DNA from: Isoetes taiwanensis
Lineage: Eukaryota; Streptophyta; Lycopodiopsida; Isoetales; Isoetaceae
Length of the DNA: 64,000 bases
Reading direction: 5' to 3'
NCBI GenBank assembly: GCA_021234155.1
Contig: JAJEKV010000238.1
Location: 498,001-562,000 of the forward strand
The position numbers and the translations under genes are program-made. The first letter of the stretch is position 1; every line of letters starts with the position of its first letter. This document shows, piece by piece, positions 42,760 to 54,166 of the stretch. The notes under the pieces were generated by a model, which saw nothing but the letters and a program-made list of their open reading frames with translations, made no database searches and was not told the DNA's origin.

Positions 42760-43230
42760 CTACATGTATGGCTTTCAATTGCATTGCTATTCCTTGTACA
42801 TGTATAACTTTTAGTGTACATCCGTAGCAGAGAGGTACATAGGCATATATTTGCTTGTTTATTGATGCTTTTATTTTTTGAGCTTGACCGCAGCTTGTAT
42901 CGCTTGTACATGTCTCTAATGGAGTCTACATCCGCAAATAGATGTACATGCATTTATCTTTAGAGTGCATCCGTAGATGGATTCATAAGTATGTGCATTT
43001 TTACATATATGTGCTTTTTTTTGGCATAGATCTACATTCCCTAATGGATATTCGGGTACATCCGGGTACATCCGGGTACAACGGGTACATTGATGTACCT
43101 CTATGTACATTGAGGAACATGTACATGTACATTTGGCTATAGTTAAATGTAGTTACGCATATTTGGTACATTTTATGTACATGAAATGTACATGCTTGGC
43201 GTAATGTACCGATATTTCTCATTAGTTCTC
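42760..43230. repeat. GTACAT array, left block
   Basis: TGTACAT, ATGTACAT (an 8-bp palindrome) and CATCCGGGTACATCCGGGTA occur more than 15 times. It lies within the plus-strand gene, probably in an intron. It matches the arrays near 46.9, 48.9-49.4 and 50.9 kb. Confidence 0.85.
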
Positions 43231-45384
43231 ATTTTCATGTTCTTTTATGTCTATTGAAATTTAGATCATTTGTTTGTTTGCGGATGAGGATGTTCCTATC
43301 GAGCGGCTTTTAATAGCCGATGTTCTTGAGCTATCTCGTGATCGACTCTCTTTACGATTTTACCGAGCATAATAAGCGCATCAATCAGAGACCCTCAACC
43401 TTCCAGCTCCAGATCACCAATGACATTTACATTGCCAAGAATAGAACCATCGCAAATGCTGCCTCCTCTAACATGGCAAAGTGAAGTTGAGGAAATTGAG
43501 AGGATGGCACTTCGTAAAGCTAAAAGCAGTTAGGTGCGGACCCTTCAATGATCTGGCCGCAATGTAAACTCTTTCATCACCAAGTGCTAAATTAGTAATT
43601 GGAGAAGCTAAGAAAGATTCAAACTACCCTCAAAGATCATCTGCGGGTCCCGTTACGGACCTGTTACGTAAGAAGCTACAAAGGACACAGATCCAGATTT
43701 TATCCCGTGAGATACCAGGGAAGAGGAAGTTGAGTTGGTAGTTGAGTCCACTCCAAAGAGGAGGCAAAAGAATGCCGGTGATGGCACTCCAAGAGGAAAA
43801 AAAACAGCAAAATCTCCAAAGAAAAAGTGCCACCACCACCTAGAAAGAGGTATGTCCAAGTTGAACTAATTTTGTTAAACATCTCAGATTTATGATAATT
43901 AACCACATTTTTTTTGTACATAGGACACGATCACAGGCTGTGAAGCAAGCTGATCCCGATTCTTCTGAAGTCGAACCGGAAGAGGAAGAGGATCTACAAG
44001 CAAATATTGATGTGATAACAAATAAGGTGCAAAGAATCCACGTAAGATCTTTGAAAGGTGTGATGAATTTACAAGGTGAGTAATATACAATTGATTACAA
44101 TAGATATATTTTTTGCTAATGCCGTTGTTTCCTTTGTACGCTTTAGTGAACCGACCGAAAAGGTTGGTTCCATTCACTCCTTATAGGGACTGTCCTCCTA
44201 AGCCCGCACCCTCTATCTTTCAAAGTGATGTTGACGAAGTTCTCACTGAAGTCGGACTTGACCTCTAAGATGGTAGATGTCTATGGGAGGTAGGCTAGCA
44301 TTTCAACATATTTATGTTATTTCATTCCCTAAGTCACTCATCTTATGTATTAATATGTATTTCGGATTTGTGTGCGTGTACCTTTGTAGCGATCTTCCAT
44401 CCGATTGGAAACACAAGTTTTTTACTTGCTCGACCGGGACACCTTCCGTAATTTTGTGAATTCCCCAAGAAAGCAAGGGATGCAACGTAACACTAACATA
44501 AAGGAAGGGTGGATGGCATTTTGATTGCAAGATGCCAATACATATTTGTTCCCACCGCAAGGCCCAAATGTGGCATTGGCAATACTTGTGCTTGCCGGGT
44601 CCGGTGAAAAGCTCTTTTCCATCTATAGCTAGCCCAAGTATACGTGATCCTCTCCGTCCAAAGGCCATGTACCGATGCTAAAGTGGTCCGAAGTAAGTAT
44701 GAGTTTTCTGTTTTTATGATTTGATTATTCTCATATTGCAATTTCTTATGCTTGATTTATTCTCACATTGCAATTTTGTGTTTCATAAGCTTGTGATCAA
44801 TAACATGATGCTCGATCCAACAAATTTTAAACCATGGTAGGAAGAACTTTGATGCTCCCGTGTTCTCATCCTAAAATGCCGAAAACTAGTACCAAAGAAC
44901 CCTTGCATGTACATTGTGGCTTACATGCACAAATTCATAGATGCCGTGGTTGATGCAATGCCCAAGCTCCATTTTTGTAAGTAGAACATGTTATTTTCCT
45001 ATTAGTTATTTGTTGGTATAGTCCTCTAATACTTGTGCACCATGCAGATGACACCCGCTTGGTTCATCGATGCCTATGCCAAGTCAATGAGGGATCATCT
45101 AATGGAGGCATTAATTGTAGAAGGCGAGGTGAATATACAAGCAGCTTGTTCCTACACTGTGGTAGATAGTCCCTTTAACTTGTTTGTAAATTACGCTTTG
45201 TATGAGCCATGTCCGAGCTTCTTTGTACTCAATAAGTAATGAAAAAATTAATTTATTTGTCTCACTTACACTGCGGCAAATAACAATCGTAATTATCAAT
45301 GTGTTTTCTCAATTGTGTGATCCCAAATGTAATTATAAATTGTGAATCTCAAGTGTTTTTCTTGTCGACAGTGAATCATCTAAT

Positions 45385-45760
45385 TCGTGGAGAAAGCTCA
45401 TTATCTTTGACTTAAATTCGTGTTGGGCAAGAGTGTGCACAAGAATGAAAATATTAACTCAAGATACCAACAGATCCGTAAAGATGAGCTTCAGCTTTAA
45501 TATAGGAAATGTGTTTTTACCGGCAGCCGTGGTTAGCATCATCGCTAGCATTTGTAAGAGAAGGGTTTGATGTTGCCATCTGGTCTTCACTCACTTCTAA
45601 AAATCTTCAACCAATTGTGGAACATATTTGTGATGCTTTTTCCATAAAGCTGAAGTTTGTTTACGTACCAGAGCGTTGTTGGACTCGCCACACAAACACC
45701 CTACCGAACCTCAAAAGGGGTTGTTTATGAAACCATTAGTGGTATGGAAAGAGTACCCGT
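45385..45760 (+). pseudogene. FCP1/NIF-like phosphatase domain in the TIR element
   Basis: The frame reads RKLIIFDLNS (45391-45420), where motif I again has Asn (DLN) for the second Asp. After a shift come FYRQPWLASSLAFVREGFDV, AIWSSLTSKNLQPIVEHICD and FVYVPERCWTRH, then KPLVVWKEY in a further frame. The series FDLN - PWL - WSS - C..R - KPL matches segment by segment the domain at 8.95-9.4 kb (FDLN - PYL - WSS - C..Y - KPI), but with extensive divergence. The two copies are therefore distant relatives, not recent duplicates. Known FCP1/SCP proteins dephosphorylate phosphoserine on RNA polymerase II and other proteins; the activity of an Asn variant is doubtful. Confidence 0.65.
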
Positions 45761-46889
45761 GAGTACTATGGACATACAGTTCGACGCATTTTAAAGATAC
45801 AAATCCACTTTGAATCAGAGGGAAGCTACATATGTCCTTTCTCTTGGACACCAATATTAGCCGGGTGACAGATTGCTTGTGCCGGAGCTCATTCCATGGC
45901 TTAATGGATTCAAAATGGCCAAAGATGGTATAGTTTATGTGAAAGAGCATCCAATGACTAATGCAAAAGATATGGTATATCGAAAGCGTGTGGAACAGAT
46001 TTTGCCGGGCAAACTATGGCAAAGAAACTTGGTGCTCACGCCTAAATTTAGTCAATATACCTGAGCAAGGAATGGAGAAACCGCCATCATGTTATTGGCC
46101 TCGACCGCCCATTGTTGGTACAGACTTTGATCGATGTACAAATTCAAATGTTATGAATATATGTATCAAAGTTTTTGTTCATTGCACTTGAGTACTTGCT
46201 TTTACTTGCCTTTCTTATTGGTACAATTATGAGTGTGTATACATAATTAAGTGATCTTCATTTGCTTTGTAGATGAATGGACTCAAAACACAAAAGACTA
46301 TTAAGAAACTAAGAGATAGAGTTCTCATTGCACCCTGAGAGGTAATACAAACCAACACAAGCCGCAAGTACATAGGGTTGGGGACCGATTATCGCTTCTA
46401 TATACCGCCGTTCTCGAACTTTGGGAAAAGGTTGAGCAAATTGAAAATTATGAGGAACGAGCAACCATGAAAGGTATATTGGCAAGCAAATCACTTGTTG
46501 CACAACCCTTGGGGAAGGCACGGTCCCGAAGATGCAGTGCCATGTAGGATGGAAAGGTTTGCCGCTGGCACGCGGCTATAGAAACAAAGATGGACTATCG
46601 CTTTAGAGGATATCTCTTCAAACCTCTACGGGCTGGAAGACATGATGCAATAGTCATAAGATATCAGGCTCCTACCGACATTTTGAAGCTTGGTCATGAA
46701 TTATGAGCCATGCTCATTTTCGGGTGTGTTGTATTTATGTCCACAATATAAATATATCAACCATTTGTACATGAAAACCGTCCATTTCTTATCTTTGCCA
46801 TGACTCAAACCATTTTTAATGTTTATGCAATTCAACTTTCTTGTGTTCAATTCTAATCAACTTACACTTAACAAATTTTTATAATATTT

Positions 46890-46965
46890 TCGAATGTATA
46901 ACGATGTACATAAGATGTACATCTGTTGTACATCTTATGTACATTGATGTACATAATGCACTTCA
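46890..46965. repeat. GTACAT array, central block
   Basis: ACGATGTACATAAGATGTAC followed by ATCTGTTGTACATC and further TGTACAT words lies between the two convergent genes of the TIR element. Confidence 0.8.
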
Positions 46966-47198
46966 AGTAGTCCGTTCTTCGGTTCCTATACAATATTTCG
47001 AAAGTACTACGATCCGACTTAGTCCATGTCATCTACAATTGCTGGAAGTTGTGATAACAATGTCTCATGGACTTCATCCGCAAGTGAAATGTTGTGCTTG
47101 CCCCTTCACCTTGTGTTTTACTTTCTTTGAATGGGATTCAACCCCAATCACAAAGATCTGCAGGTACCAAAACATTCTTAGTAGGAAGCAGTTTATAC

Positions 47199-50182
47199 TT
47201 ATTGTGGCAGTACCGGGATTAGTTCATAATATTGTCCTTCAATGACACTAGTGCCGCCAGAGTATTCATTTCCATAGTCATCAATTGAATCTTCTTCCAA
47301 TGCATGCTTTTCCCCTCGGTGCACATGAGAACATAGTATGAAACACCTTCCACATTGTCCGGTGTGCAAAAAAGACACAAATACATCCAAACAGTACAAA
47401 GTGTCATCTAAACCAGCCTTCGCCCTCAGATACAAAACATCCACATCATTTTCAGCTTCAACACGAGAGGCAATATGATCGTGGGCTCCAAACTTTTAGA
47501 GACCATTCTCCACAATGTTTAATGTTCTCACAATTCAACCAATTGAAGTTAATGCAAGCATCACAAAAGCACGAGAGTGGTCTGCATAGCAACTTTGTTG
47601 GATCTGGCTGGGTTTATAGTTGACATGTAATGTATCGGCTGAGTACCGTGTAAAGTCTTGCAATTGAATGCTTGCCGCCTCGCTCACATCTGTTTTTCCA
47701 ACCTCCCAAAACACCCTTTCACAATCCGATTCCTTGGCCCCTAAAACCGCACAAGTCAAGCTTTTACGACTGCCACGGGCATGCCATTTTGTTTTCTCTC
47801 GCCGCTCTCAAGCCACAACTTTGCTATACCAGCCTCGCCATCATGTGTGCCTTTCCCATGGCCGATCCAAAGAAATTCCATATCACTCGAATTTTATTTT
47901 CAACATGGTATCTACAGATTCCATACCATGCCCGTGCAGATTTGAATTGAGATGCACAACCATCCGACCACACATAATGAAGGTTTATGTGTCCACCTCC
48001 ATTATTCTTAAGCCACCCCAAATGTAATTTAAAACCATCTTGCACAAAATGAGTGTCATGCTTCCGTCATCCAAAACATAGAAATGCACCGTTTTTTTAA
48101 GCTTACCTTCTATTTTCATCATTGAAATATGGACCAAAATACTAATTTGATCAGGATTCCAATGCTCTGGATTGCACTTCGTCCCCTGGTTTCAATGTGT
48201 AGTTCTCCCGAAAGTCAACAAATGCATAAACACACTATTATCAGGGAGTTTCTCAACACATCTTTTAAACTGCTTTGCTCGCCGGTGTCTCAGTAAAGTT
48301 ATGATCTCAAACTTAGCAAGCTGATTTTTCATGTTCTTTAACAAAACAGATGCTTTGTCATTCCGATCAACTAATCTAAGCCTTCGATGTACCTTTTTGG
48401 ATGGCTCATTGACATATGCATATACTTGCCAGTCCACATTCTGAATTCCATCTTCCTCGTTTGGATAGATGTCTAATTTCTTCACTCCACATTCATCACA
48501 TTCGCCTTTGATGCATTTTAGTTTATGCCATTCATCCGTCACATATTTCTCGCAAACTGTTGACCTCCACAAGATACTAACATTATCAAAAGTCTTCTTA
48601 TTTGCTTGACATACTCCATTGTTTTTTGGGATGCACGCAGACACCGCAGCAGCAAGTGCAATTAACATGTAGGGATCTCCTCATATCATTGAAGGCCTTT
48701 CTGTACAGATCTGCTTGCTCATGTTTGACACAACAACATGTGTTTCTCTCCTTCAATTTCCTTATGCAAAGGCGAATTTTGGTATCAGGATTCTAATATA
48801 CAAACTGTTGATAAAGCTTAGACTGCAATAACAAAAGCATTAAAGACCATGTTAGCAAAATGATGTCGGCAACCAGATGCCAAAAGAGTATTGAACTATA
48901 CTATTGTACAATTAATGTATGTTCTATGTACATAAAATGTCCATCCAATAGTTCCACTGATCTGTTACTGTACATCTAATGTACATCTAATGTACATCAA
49001 TACATCTAATGTACAGCCAACAGTTCCACTGATTTGTTACTGTACATCCAATGTACATCCAATGTACATCCAATGTACATCCAGTGTACATCCAGTGTAC
49101 ATCTAATGTACATCTAATTAATGTTCCAATATTAGTACATCACATTAATGTTACAATATTAGTACAACTAATGTACATATGTCTGATTTGTTTGGCTTCA
49201 TTACCTGAAAGTACACTAAAATGTAAAATGATGTAATTTTGATATTCAAGTACATGTAAATGCAGCTGCATGGACATGTAAGTGTTAATGGATGTACATC
49301 TAAAAAGTACCTAATAGCACATCACTGCAAGATTTCTGCTACTATGTAAACAATGTATAAATGTAAATAATGTAAAATGCAGTACATTTCATGAAAACCA
49401 TGTGTATTCATTAATGTGTCACTCGGAATGTAACTAGAATGTACGTAAGAAAGTCATGAAAGAATTTTGGAAGAAAACATAATCTCCAAAAACTGAATTG
49501 ATTCAATTACAAGAGCAAACCTGTGAGATATCAAGGTATTGTATTGCTTGTGTTCTCCTCTTCATGACATCTCTAACCTTTGGTGAAACTTTGGTATTGT
49601 CAAGCCAAAATTCAATTTAACCCGACATTTGATTGAATCATCGATTCTATTTGATCTTGGCATCCTTCCCCGCCAAAGCCCATACATTTGCTCCACTTAA
49701 TGACATTATCTTCCTTCTTGCTGCAGCTTTGGATAAATTTCTTGGTCTGTATCTTTAGCAATTTTGAAGAAACATTCTTGTTTATATCTCCTTTTTTCCA
49801 ACAATCATTGATAATAATGTGAATGTTTTGCAGCCAATTTATCTTTGCTATTAGCGGACTTTACTTCTTGAAGCCCATCTTTCAAGTTTCGATCATTGAT
49901 TTCATAACAATAACTTCGGAAGGATTTCCAATTACTGTGTTCGAAAACAGAAAAAGCCCTGTCATCTTGCAACAAACGATCACAAAAACTAATCTTTGAT
50001 CCGACGGCGCTTGCCAAAGAATCGAGGATGCAATCCACCGAATTGTCAACACGCCGCTTTATTTGTTTTGTGGCATAACACTGGCCAATGTCGGCATACT
50101 TGCGCTTAGAACCATCACTTCCATTGGAATTCTCACCCTCCATGAACAGATTGAAATTGATTTCTATTTCTTGTAGATTCAA
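47199..50182 (-). pseudogene. DDE-type transposase gene of the TIR element (broken)
   Basis: The minus-strand frame starts MNLQEIEINFNLFMEGENSN (50182-49805). After a GTACAT-filled gap it resumes with RKLKERNTCCCVKHEQADLY (about 48760) and CECDECGVKKL-like Cys motifs: KCIKGECDECGVKKLDIYP (48490). NVDWQVYAYVNEPSKKVHRR and AKQFKRCVEKLPDN follow. The core reads YVWSDGCASQFKSARAWYGI (47970-47930) and WNFFGSAMGK (47880-47851). I recall the run CxxCG - W..Y.YV - LP - SDG..SQFK - FFGS.HGKG from a transposase-like family common in invertebrates and algae. SDG would carry a catalytic Asp. Frameshifts occur near 48660 and 47820, and the C-terminal part (47444-47199) is separate. Superfamily not assigned. 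Confidence 0.6.
48900..49450. repeat. GTACATC(T/C)AAT array, right block
   Basis: A nearly regular tandem run of TGTACATCCAATGTACATCC-type 11-mers spans 48970-49110, with looser TGTACAT words to 49450. It lies where the transposase gene is interrupted, so it is probably intronic. Confidence 0.85.
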
Positions 50183-50287
50183 TTGACATGTGTTTGCTTC
50201 TGGAATTCGTTCGGTGTTCGTCTTGTGAAAGGGGGGAATTTCGGAAAGGGAGGGACGGATCCATTCGAATTGGTTCGGTGGTTCGGT

Positions 50288-50840
50288 GGCATTAGGGATT
50301 TTTTGAGATCATAAAAGGGCCTTCTAAGAACTGCTGGCTAAGCTATATGAACTACCAATCAGAAAACAGAACTGGTAATCCAGTCAGCAAAACAGTTATA
50401 ACTAACTCACTGGATCACATTTTCTAGTATAAGTGTTGATAGAAAAGTCCAAATGAGCTTTTGTTTGGTGCAATAGATAGATATCATTGAGATCTTTCCA
50501 ACCTTGGGTGGTTTTCATATCTTTTAGCCCCGTAGGATAGTAAAAAATGGTAAAAACCATATTTTTCAAAGTTTTGACAATCATAAGTGGTTAAAATATC
50601 TGCAAAGCACCTAAGATTGGAAAGATCTCAACGAGATCTATCTATTGCACTAAACGAGAGATCATTTGGACTTTTCTATCAACAGTTATGCTAGAAAATG
50701 TGATCCAGTGAGTTAGTTATAACAGTTTTGCTGACTGGACCCGTCAGGCCCTGATTTCTGATTGGTAGTTCATTTATCTTCATTTGGCTTAGTTGGCATG
50801 TTTTGAAGGCCCTTTTTTAATCTCAGAAAGACCCTAATGT
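50288..50840. repeat. Large foldback nested 5' of the transposase gene
   Basis: The left arm (about 50288-50535) and right arm (about 50590-50840) pair nearly throughout. AAGGGCCTTC, ATGAACTACCAATCAGAAA, CACTGGATCACATTTTCTAG and GAAAAGTCCAAATGA have inverted partners TTTCTGATTGGTAGTTCAT, CTAGAAAATGTGATCCAGTG and TCATTTGGACTTTTC. The loop is about 50 bases. It sits between the transposase start (50182) and the right TIR, so its transcript would make a long hairpin RNA. Confidence 0.85.
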
Positions 50841-50988
50841 TAACCAAGAATTTCGGGGGGAATGTCAGGGATGATCTTGCAATCATTGCATATCTGACAC
50901 AAAACGACAAACCATAGTACCTTGATGTACATCTAAAATGTACCCCAAAAAAGCACAAATTCGTCCTTCGATTCAGTACGATGTACGT

Positions 50989-51010
50989 ACACCCTTTCAT
51001 GCTTTTACCC
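50989..51010 (-). repeat. Right terminal inverted repeat
   Basis: ACACCCTTTCATGCTTTTAC and the final CC are the exact reverse complement of 41260-41281. AACA follows directly. Confidence 0.9.
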
Positions 51011-51100
51011 AACAATCAAGCCTAAGGAGACGCAATTATCTAAGCGTATCAGGGGCAACAGATGCAAAAATTTGGGGCACAAAATCTCGAATGTATAGCA

Positions 51101-52970
51101 ATTTTTTTTTTTGAAGAACGTGTTTTACTTCATATTATACACTCAAAATATTACAAAGTACTTCCAGAAGTAAGAAATGTCCCTGAAGCATCAATCACTT
51201 TTAGATGATCACTCCAGATTAAAATTTTAATACGATCAGGCCAATTGGAGATCTGAAAGTAATTATACAACTTCTTACGAATTTCTTGAAGCACCACCTG
51301 AGAAGAAATACGCTTATCATAAAAGACCTTTCTTCGCCTTTGCTTCCATACACTTCATATTAGCCAAGACTTTGCCATGTGAAATGCAATCCTTTTAGAA
51401 GCAGTCCACTGATTTGGATAAATACCCAAAAGAAAGTGCTGACTATCCAAAGATACTCCAAAAAGAGAATGCAGCCAGGACCTAAGACTACTCAGCTCTG
51501 CACACAAATATAAATAGTGCTCCAATGTTTCAATGCACCGCTCACACATTGGGCAAAGTGGGCTTACTCCCGGCTTAAAGCAATGAACCATCTCATTAAC
51601 TCTCAAAGAGCGGTGAATCACCTGCCAAAGTAGAACATTTACCTTTGGAGGATTATATTTAGACCAAACAAGGTTCCAGATGGATTGCCATTGAGAAGGC
51701 AAAGTCTGTAAGTGCCATTTTCGAGAAGGTGATAAAGTACTTGAGGAGGTAAGCAATCTATAGCATGAACTTACTAGCTTCTTACTTTCTTTAATACCTT
51801 GAACAAAGTTCCAGCATCTCTTGTTACCCACCTTCTTAATTAGAGGAAGAGCACTTGCTACGTAAGCCAATATACTGATATCTTTATCCAACAACCCATA
51901 TGTCTCCTGAAACCATTGCCAAGGAGCAATGTCAATACTAAAATACCACTGTTCAATAGAAATAATACCTGCTCTCCTCCACCTCGCTTGGGAATGCGCA
52001 TGCATAAATTCTACAACTGGGTGTAGTTGTCCATGAATATACAAAGGCAACCACAGAAAGGGGGAAGATGCCTGGAGACAAGCTTCCCAGTCAAATGTAA
52101 TCACCTGCTGGACTACCTTCCAGGCCTGAAGCAAGCCTTTCAGTACTGGAGAGGCATGTGAATAAGCTTTCAATGGATATAACAATGCCCAAAGGAGCTC
52201 AATTCTCACACCTCGCTTATGAAAAACCATACACTTCTTTACTGATTGTTTAAGTAACTTCATACCTGGTGATGCACAATCATCTTTCAACAAACTAAAC
52301 AATACCTTAGAAGCTAAGACCTTACCCTGTAAAGAAAGATCCAATATACCAAGTCCTCCTTGTTATTTAAACAACATACATTTCTTCCACGCCACCTTCA
52401 CAGTGCCTCCAGTACACCAGACAAAATCTCTTACAATCTTTTTTATCTCTGCAAACGTAGAAGCTGGAGCCAATAGAACCAAAACCATATAAATATGCGT
52501 ATTGTTCAATACTGACTTAGCTACTTGAATTCTACCTGCCAAGGATAACTTTGAACCTCTCCACCAAATCAGCTGCCTTTGTAAATTTAAGATAATTTCG
52601 TCCCATGCTTCATTCATGTCAATATCTAGACCAAAGGGAACTCCTAGAAGCTTTGTCTTTGCAGATGGTACAACAATCTTCTAGGCATACTCATATAAAA
52701 ATTGCGGAATTGTTTCCTTCCCCACCCATAAAGCACTACACTTAGCCCAATTAAGGAGACAACCAGATGCAATTGAAAATATATCCAAAATCTTTTTGAT
52801 TATCTGCACATTATTCTCTTCACCATCCACTAGCAAGAAGGTATCATCTGCAAACTGATTAACCAAAACCTGTTCACCTTCCACCAATAATAATCCCTTT
52901 ACCAAACCATCCTTTTCAGCCTCATGCAATAGTTGCGAAAGTCCTTCTGCCACTATAGTAAACAAAAAAG
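51101..52970 (-). mobile_element. 5'-truncated L1-like LINE (minus strand)
   Basis: A T-run at 51101-51113 is the minus-strand poly-A tail. Reading inward on the minus strand, the RT part contains VNQFADDTFLLVDG (52848-52889), with the catalytic ADD. Next is AWDEIILNLQRQLIWWRGSK and LAGRIQVAKSVL (52617-52363), the thumb region. A 330-residue C-terminal frame (52344-51355) ends in the zinc-finger-like zf-RVT: WNLVWSKYNPPKVNVLLWQV, then PLCPMCERCIETLEHYLYLC. Frameshifts separate the three frames. The 5' part (endonuclease, RT fingers) is missing. Confidence 0.9.
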
Positions 52971-53026
52971 CAAATTTTGATCAATACAATAAATTTATTT
53001 CATATAATGTATAACTTAAAAAATAT

Positions 53027-54065
53027 AATTTTTTTTTTTTTTTTTTTTGAAGGACGAAAGCCAAAAAGTTTATTAATCAGAGAAAAAGTACAACATTTAC
53101 ATGTCTCATCTAACTGTGTAAGCACACAGAGATGCTACAGGAGCACGAGCCTGGAGCACAATGTACTTACTCCAGAATAGGAGACTAATGATAAGAATCA
53201 ATTCGAAGATACTGAATCCAGATGCGTTCCACCAGTTCTGAGTCAAGGGAAGAACACTCGTAGGCTGTCAATATCTTTTTCTGGGCCACTGTAATAACAC
53301 TGTGTGCAGATGAATAAATGCCCTGAAAGATGTGGTGTCTGCGACGCTCCCATATCGACCATAGGAGCCAACCGGAACCAAGATGAAATGCCCTTTGTTT
53401 AGCTGGAGGCCATGCGTTGGGATAGGACGCCAAAAGGATGCATCAGCAGTCCAATGTACTGTTAAACAAACCTTGTAGCCAGGACCACGCTGGTTGAACC
53501 TCAGGACAATCAAAGAGACAATGCTCAAGAGTCTCAACATCCGAGAGGCAGAGCGGGCATACTGCAGATATGCGAGGATCATAGCGATGTCGAAAGGCAT
53601 TAACCCCTGCAGCACTGTGGATAACCCCGCCACCACAAGATGAGACTTTAGGGTGGAGTAACCTATCCCAAAGCCATCGCCATGTACGACACAAAGTGGG
53701 CTGTGGAACATGTAGGTGCCACCCATCTGGCAACTGGAGAGGTTGTGGTGCTAAAAGAAGGCGATAACAAATTCCTTGCCTTTGTGAATATTTTCATGAC
53801 AGTCCCATGGCACCCTTTCAGCAGCACCAACTTGCACTATGAGAGGCAAATTTTCTGCGGCCTTCTCCCATAGAGATACATCCCAACGAGAGAGCAGGAA
53901 CTTTGCCTGAAATTCAGGCCAAGACAGTAGGCGACCCTCCTCATACCATGCTTGAATAGAGACAACACCTGCAAGAACCCATCCTGAAAAGCTAAATACG
54001 AATGCACTTTGTTTTTGGAAAAACGTTAGATATTTTTGTAAACCAAGTGTCCATACCAGCAACTA
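53027..54065 (-). mobile_element. Second L1-like LINE 3' fragment (minus strand)
   Basis: The poly-T run at 53027-53048 marks its 3' end. On the minus strand the frames give SIQAWYEEGRLLSWPEFQAK (54062-53751), WRWLWDRLLHPKVSS with DPRISAVCPLCLSDVETLEH (53733-53443), and ASYPNAWPPAKQRAFHLGSG (53433-53185). These are the zf-RVT region and tail of the same family. Only about the last 1 kb of the element is present. Confidence 0.9.
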
Positions 54066-54150
54066 TAGATCAGCGCCATGGCACATCTTTGGCATCAACC
54101 TCATCCATGATATAGAGCTGGGCGCTAAGCTGATGGTAAAAGGGTCGACC

Positions 54151-54166
54151 TTGACTAAGCTACGAT
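54151..54166. repeat. Left target-site duplication
   Basis: TTGACTAAGCTACGAT is repeated exactly at 55090-55105, bracketing the plus-strand LINE fragment. Confidence 0.85.

Larger units (their letters stand above)
41514..46706 (+). pseudogene. Plus-strand element gene with FCP1-like domain (broken)
   Basis: ATG at 41514 begins MAPKRPQMSACLSPQPKQEA and runs 89 codons. In shifted frames it continues as YELVYGKKQSYKPLYFYLF then CRAFALHLKGRLVDWMDVA, and as a coiled-coil-like HGLEEKTNLLNEVEAMEEKR. Further protein-like pieces are REATKEIERHEISIEQTKEK (42311), EPEEEEDLQANIDVITNK (43960), RPKRLVPFTPYRDCPPKPAP (44155), YLFPPQGPNVALAILVLAGS (44540) and TPAWFIDAYAKSMRDHLMEA (45052). The FCP1-like domain is at 45.39-45.75 kb, followed by LLVPELIPWLNGFKMAKDGI (45868) and FRGYLFKPLRAGRHDAIVIR (46590). 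Pieces lie in all three frames, separated by likely introns (some with GTACAT arrays) and indels. Except for FCP1, no domain is recognised. Confidence 0.5.
41256..51014. mobile_element. 9.75-kb TIR DNA transposon with transposase and FCP1-like gene
   Basis: The ends are perfect 22-bp inverted repeats (41260-41281 and 50989-51010; terminal bases GGGTAAAAGCATGAAA). The 4-mer AACA abuts both ends (41256-41259, 51011-51014), and similarity stops exactly there. Both subterminal regions carry GTACAT words and a TTTTTTGG word. Inside are two convergent decayed genes: a plus-strand gene (41514-46706) with an FCP1-like domain, and a minus-strand DDE-type transposase (50182-47199). A nested foldback and several GTACAT arrays complete it. 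A 4-bp duplication fits only some superfamilies; I do not assign one. The coding parts are broken, so this copy is dead. Confidence 0.85.

Noticed and set aside
48970-49110. CRISPR-like regular TGTACATCCAA repeat
   Set aside because: An 11-base tandem satellite without spacers.
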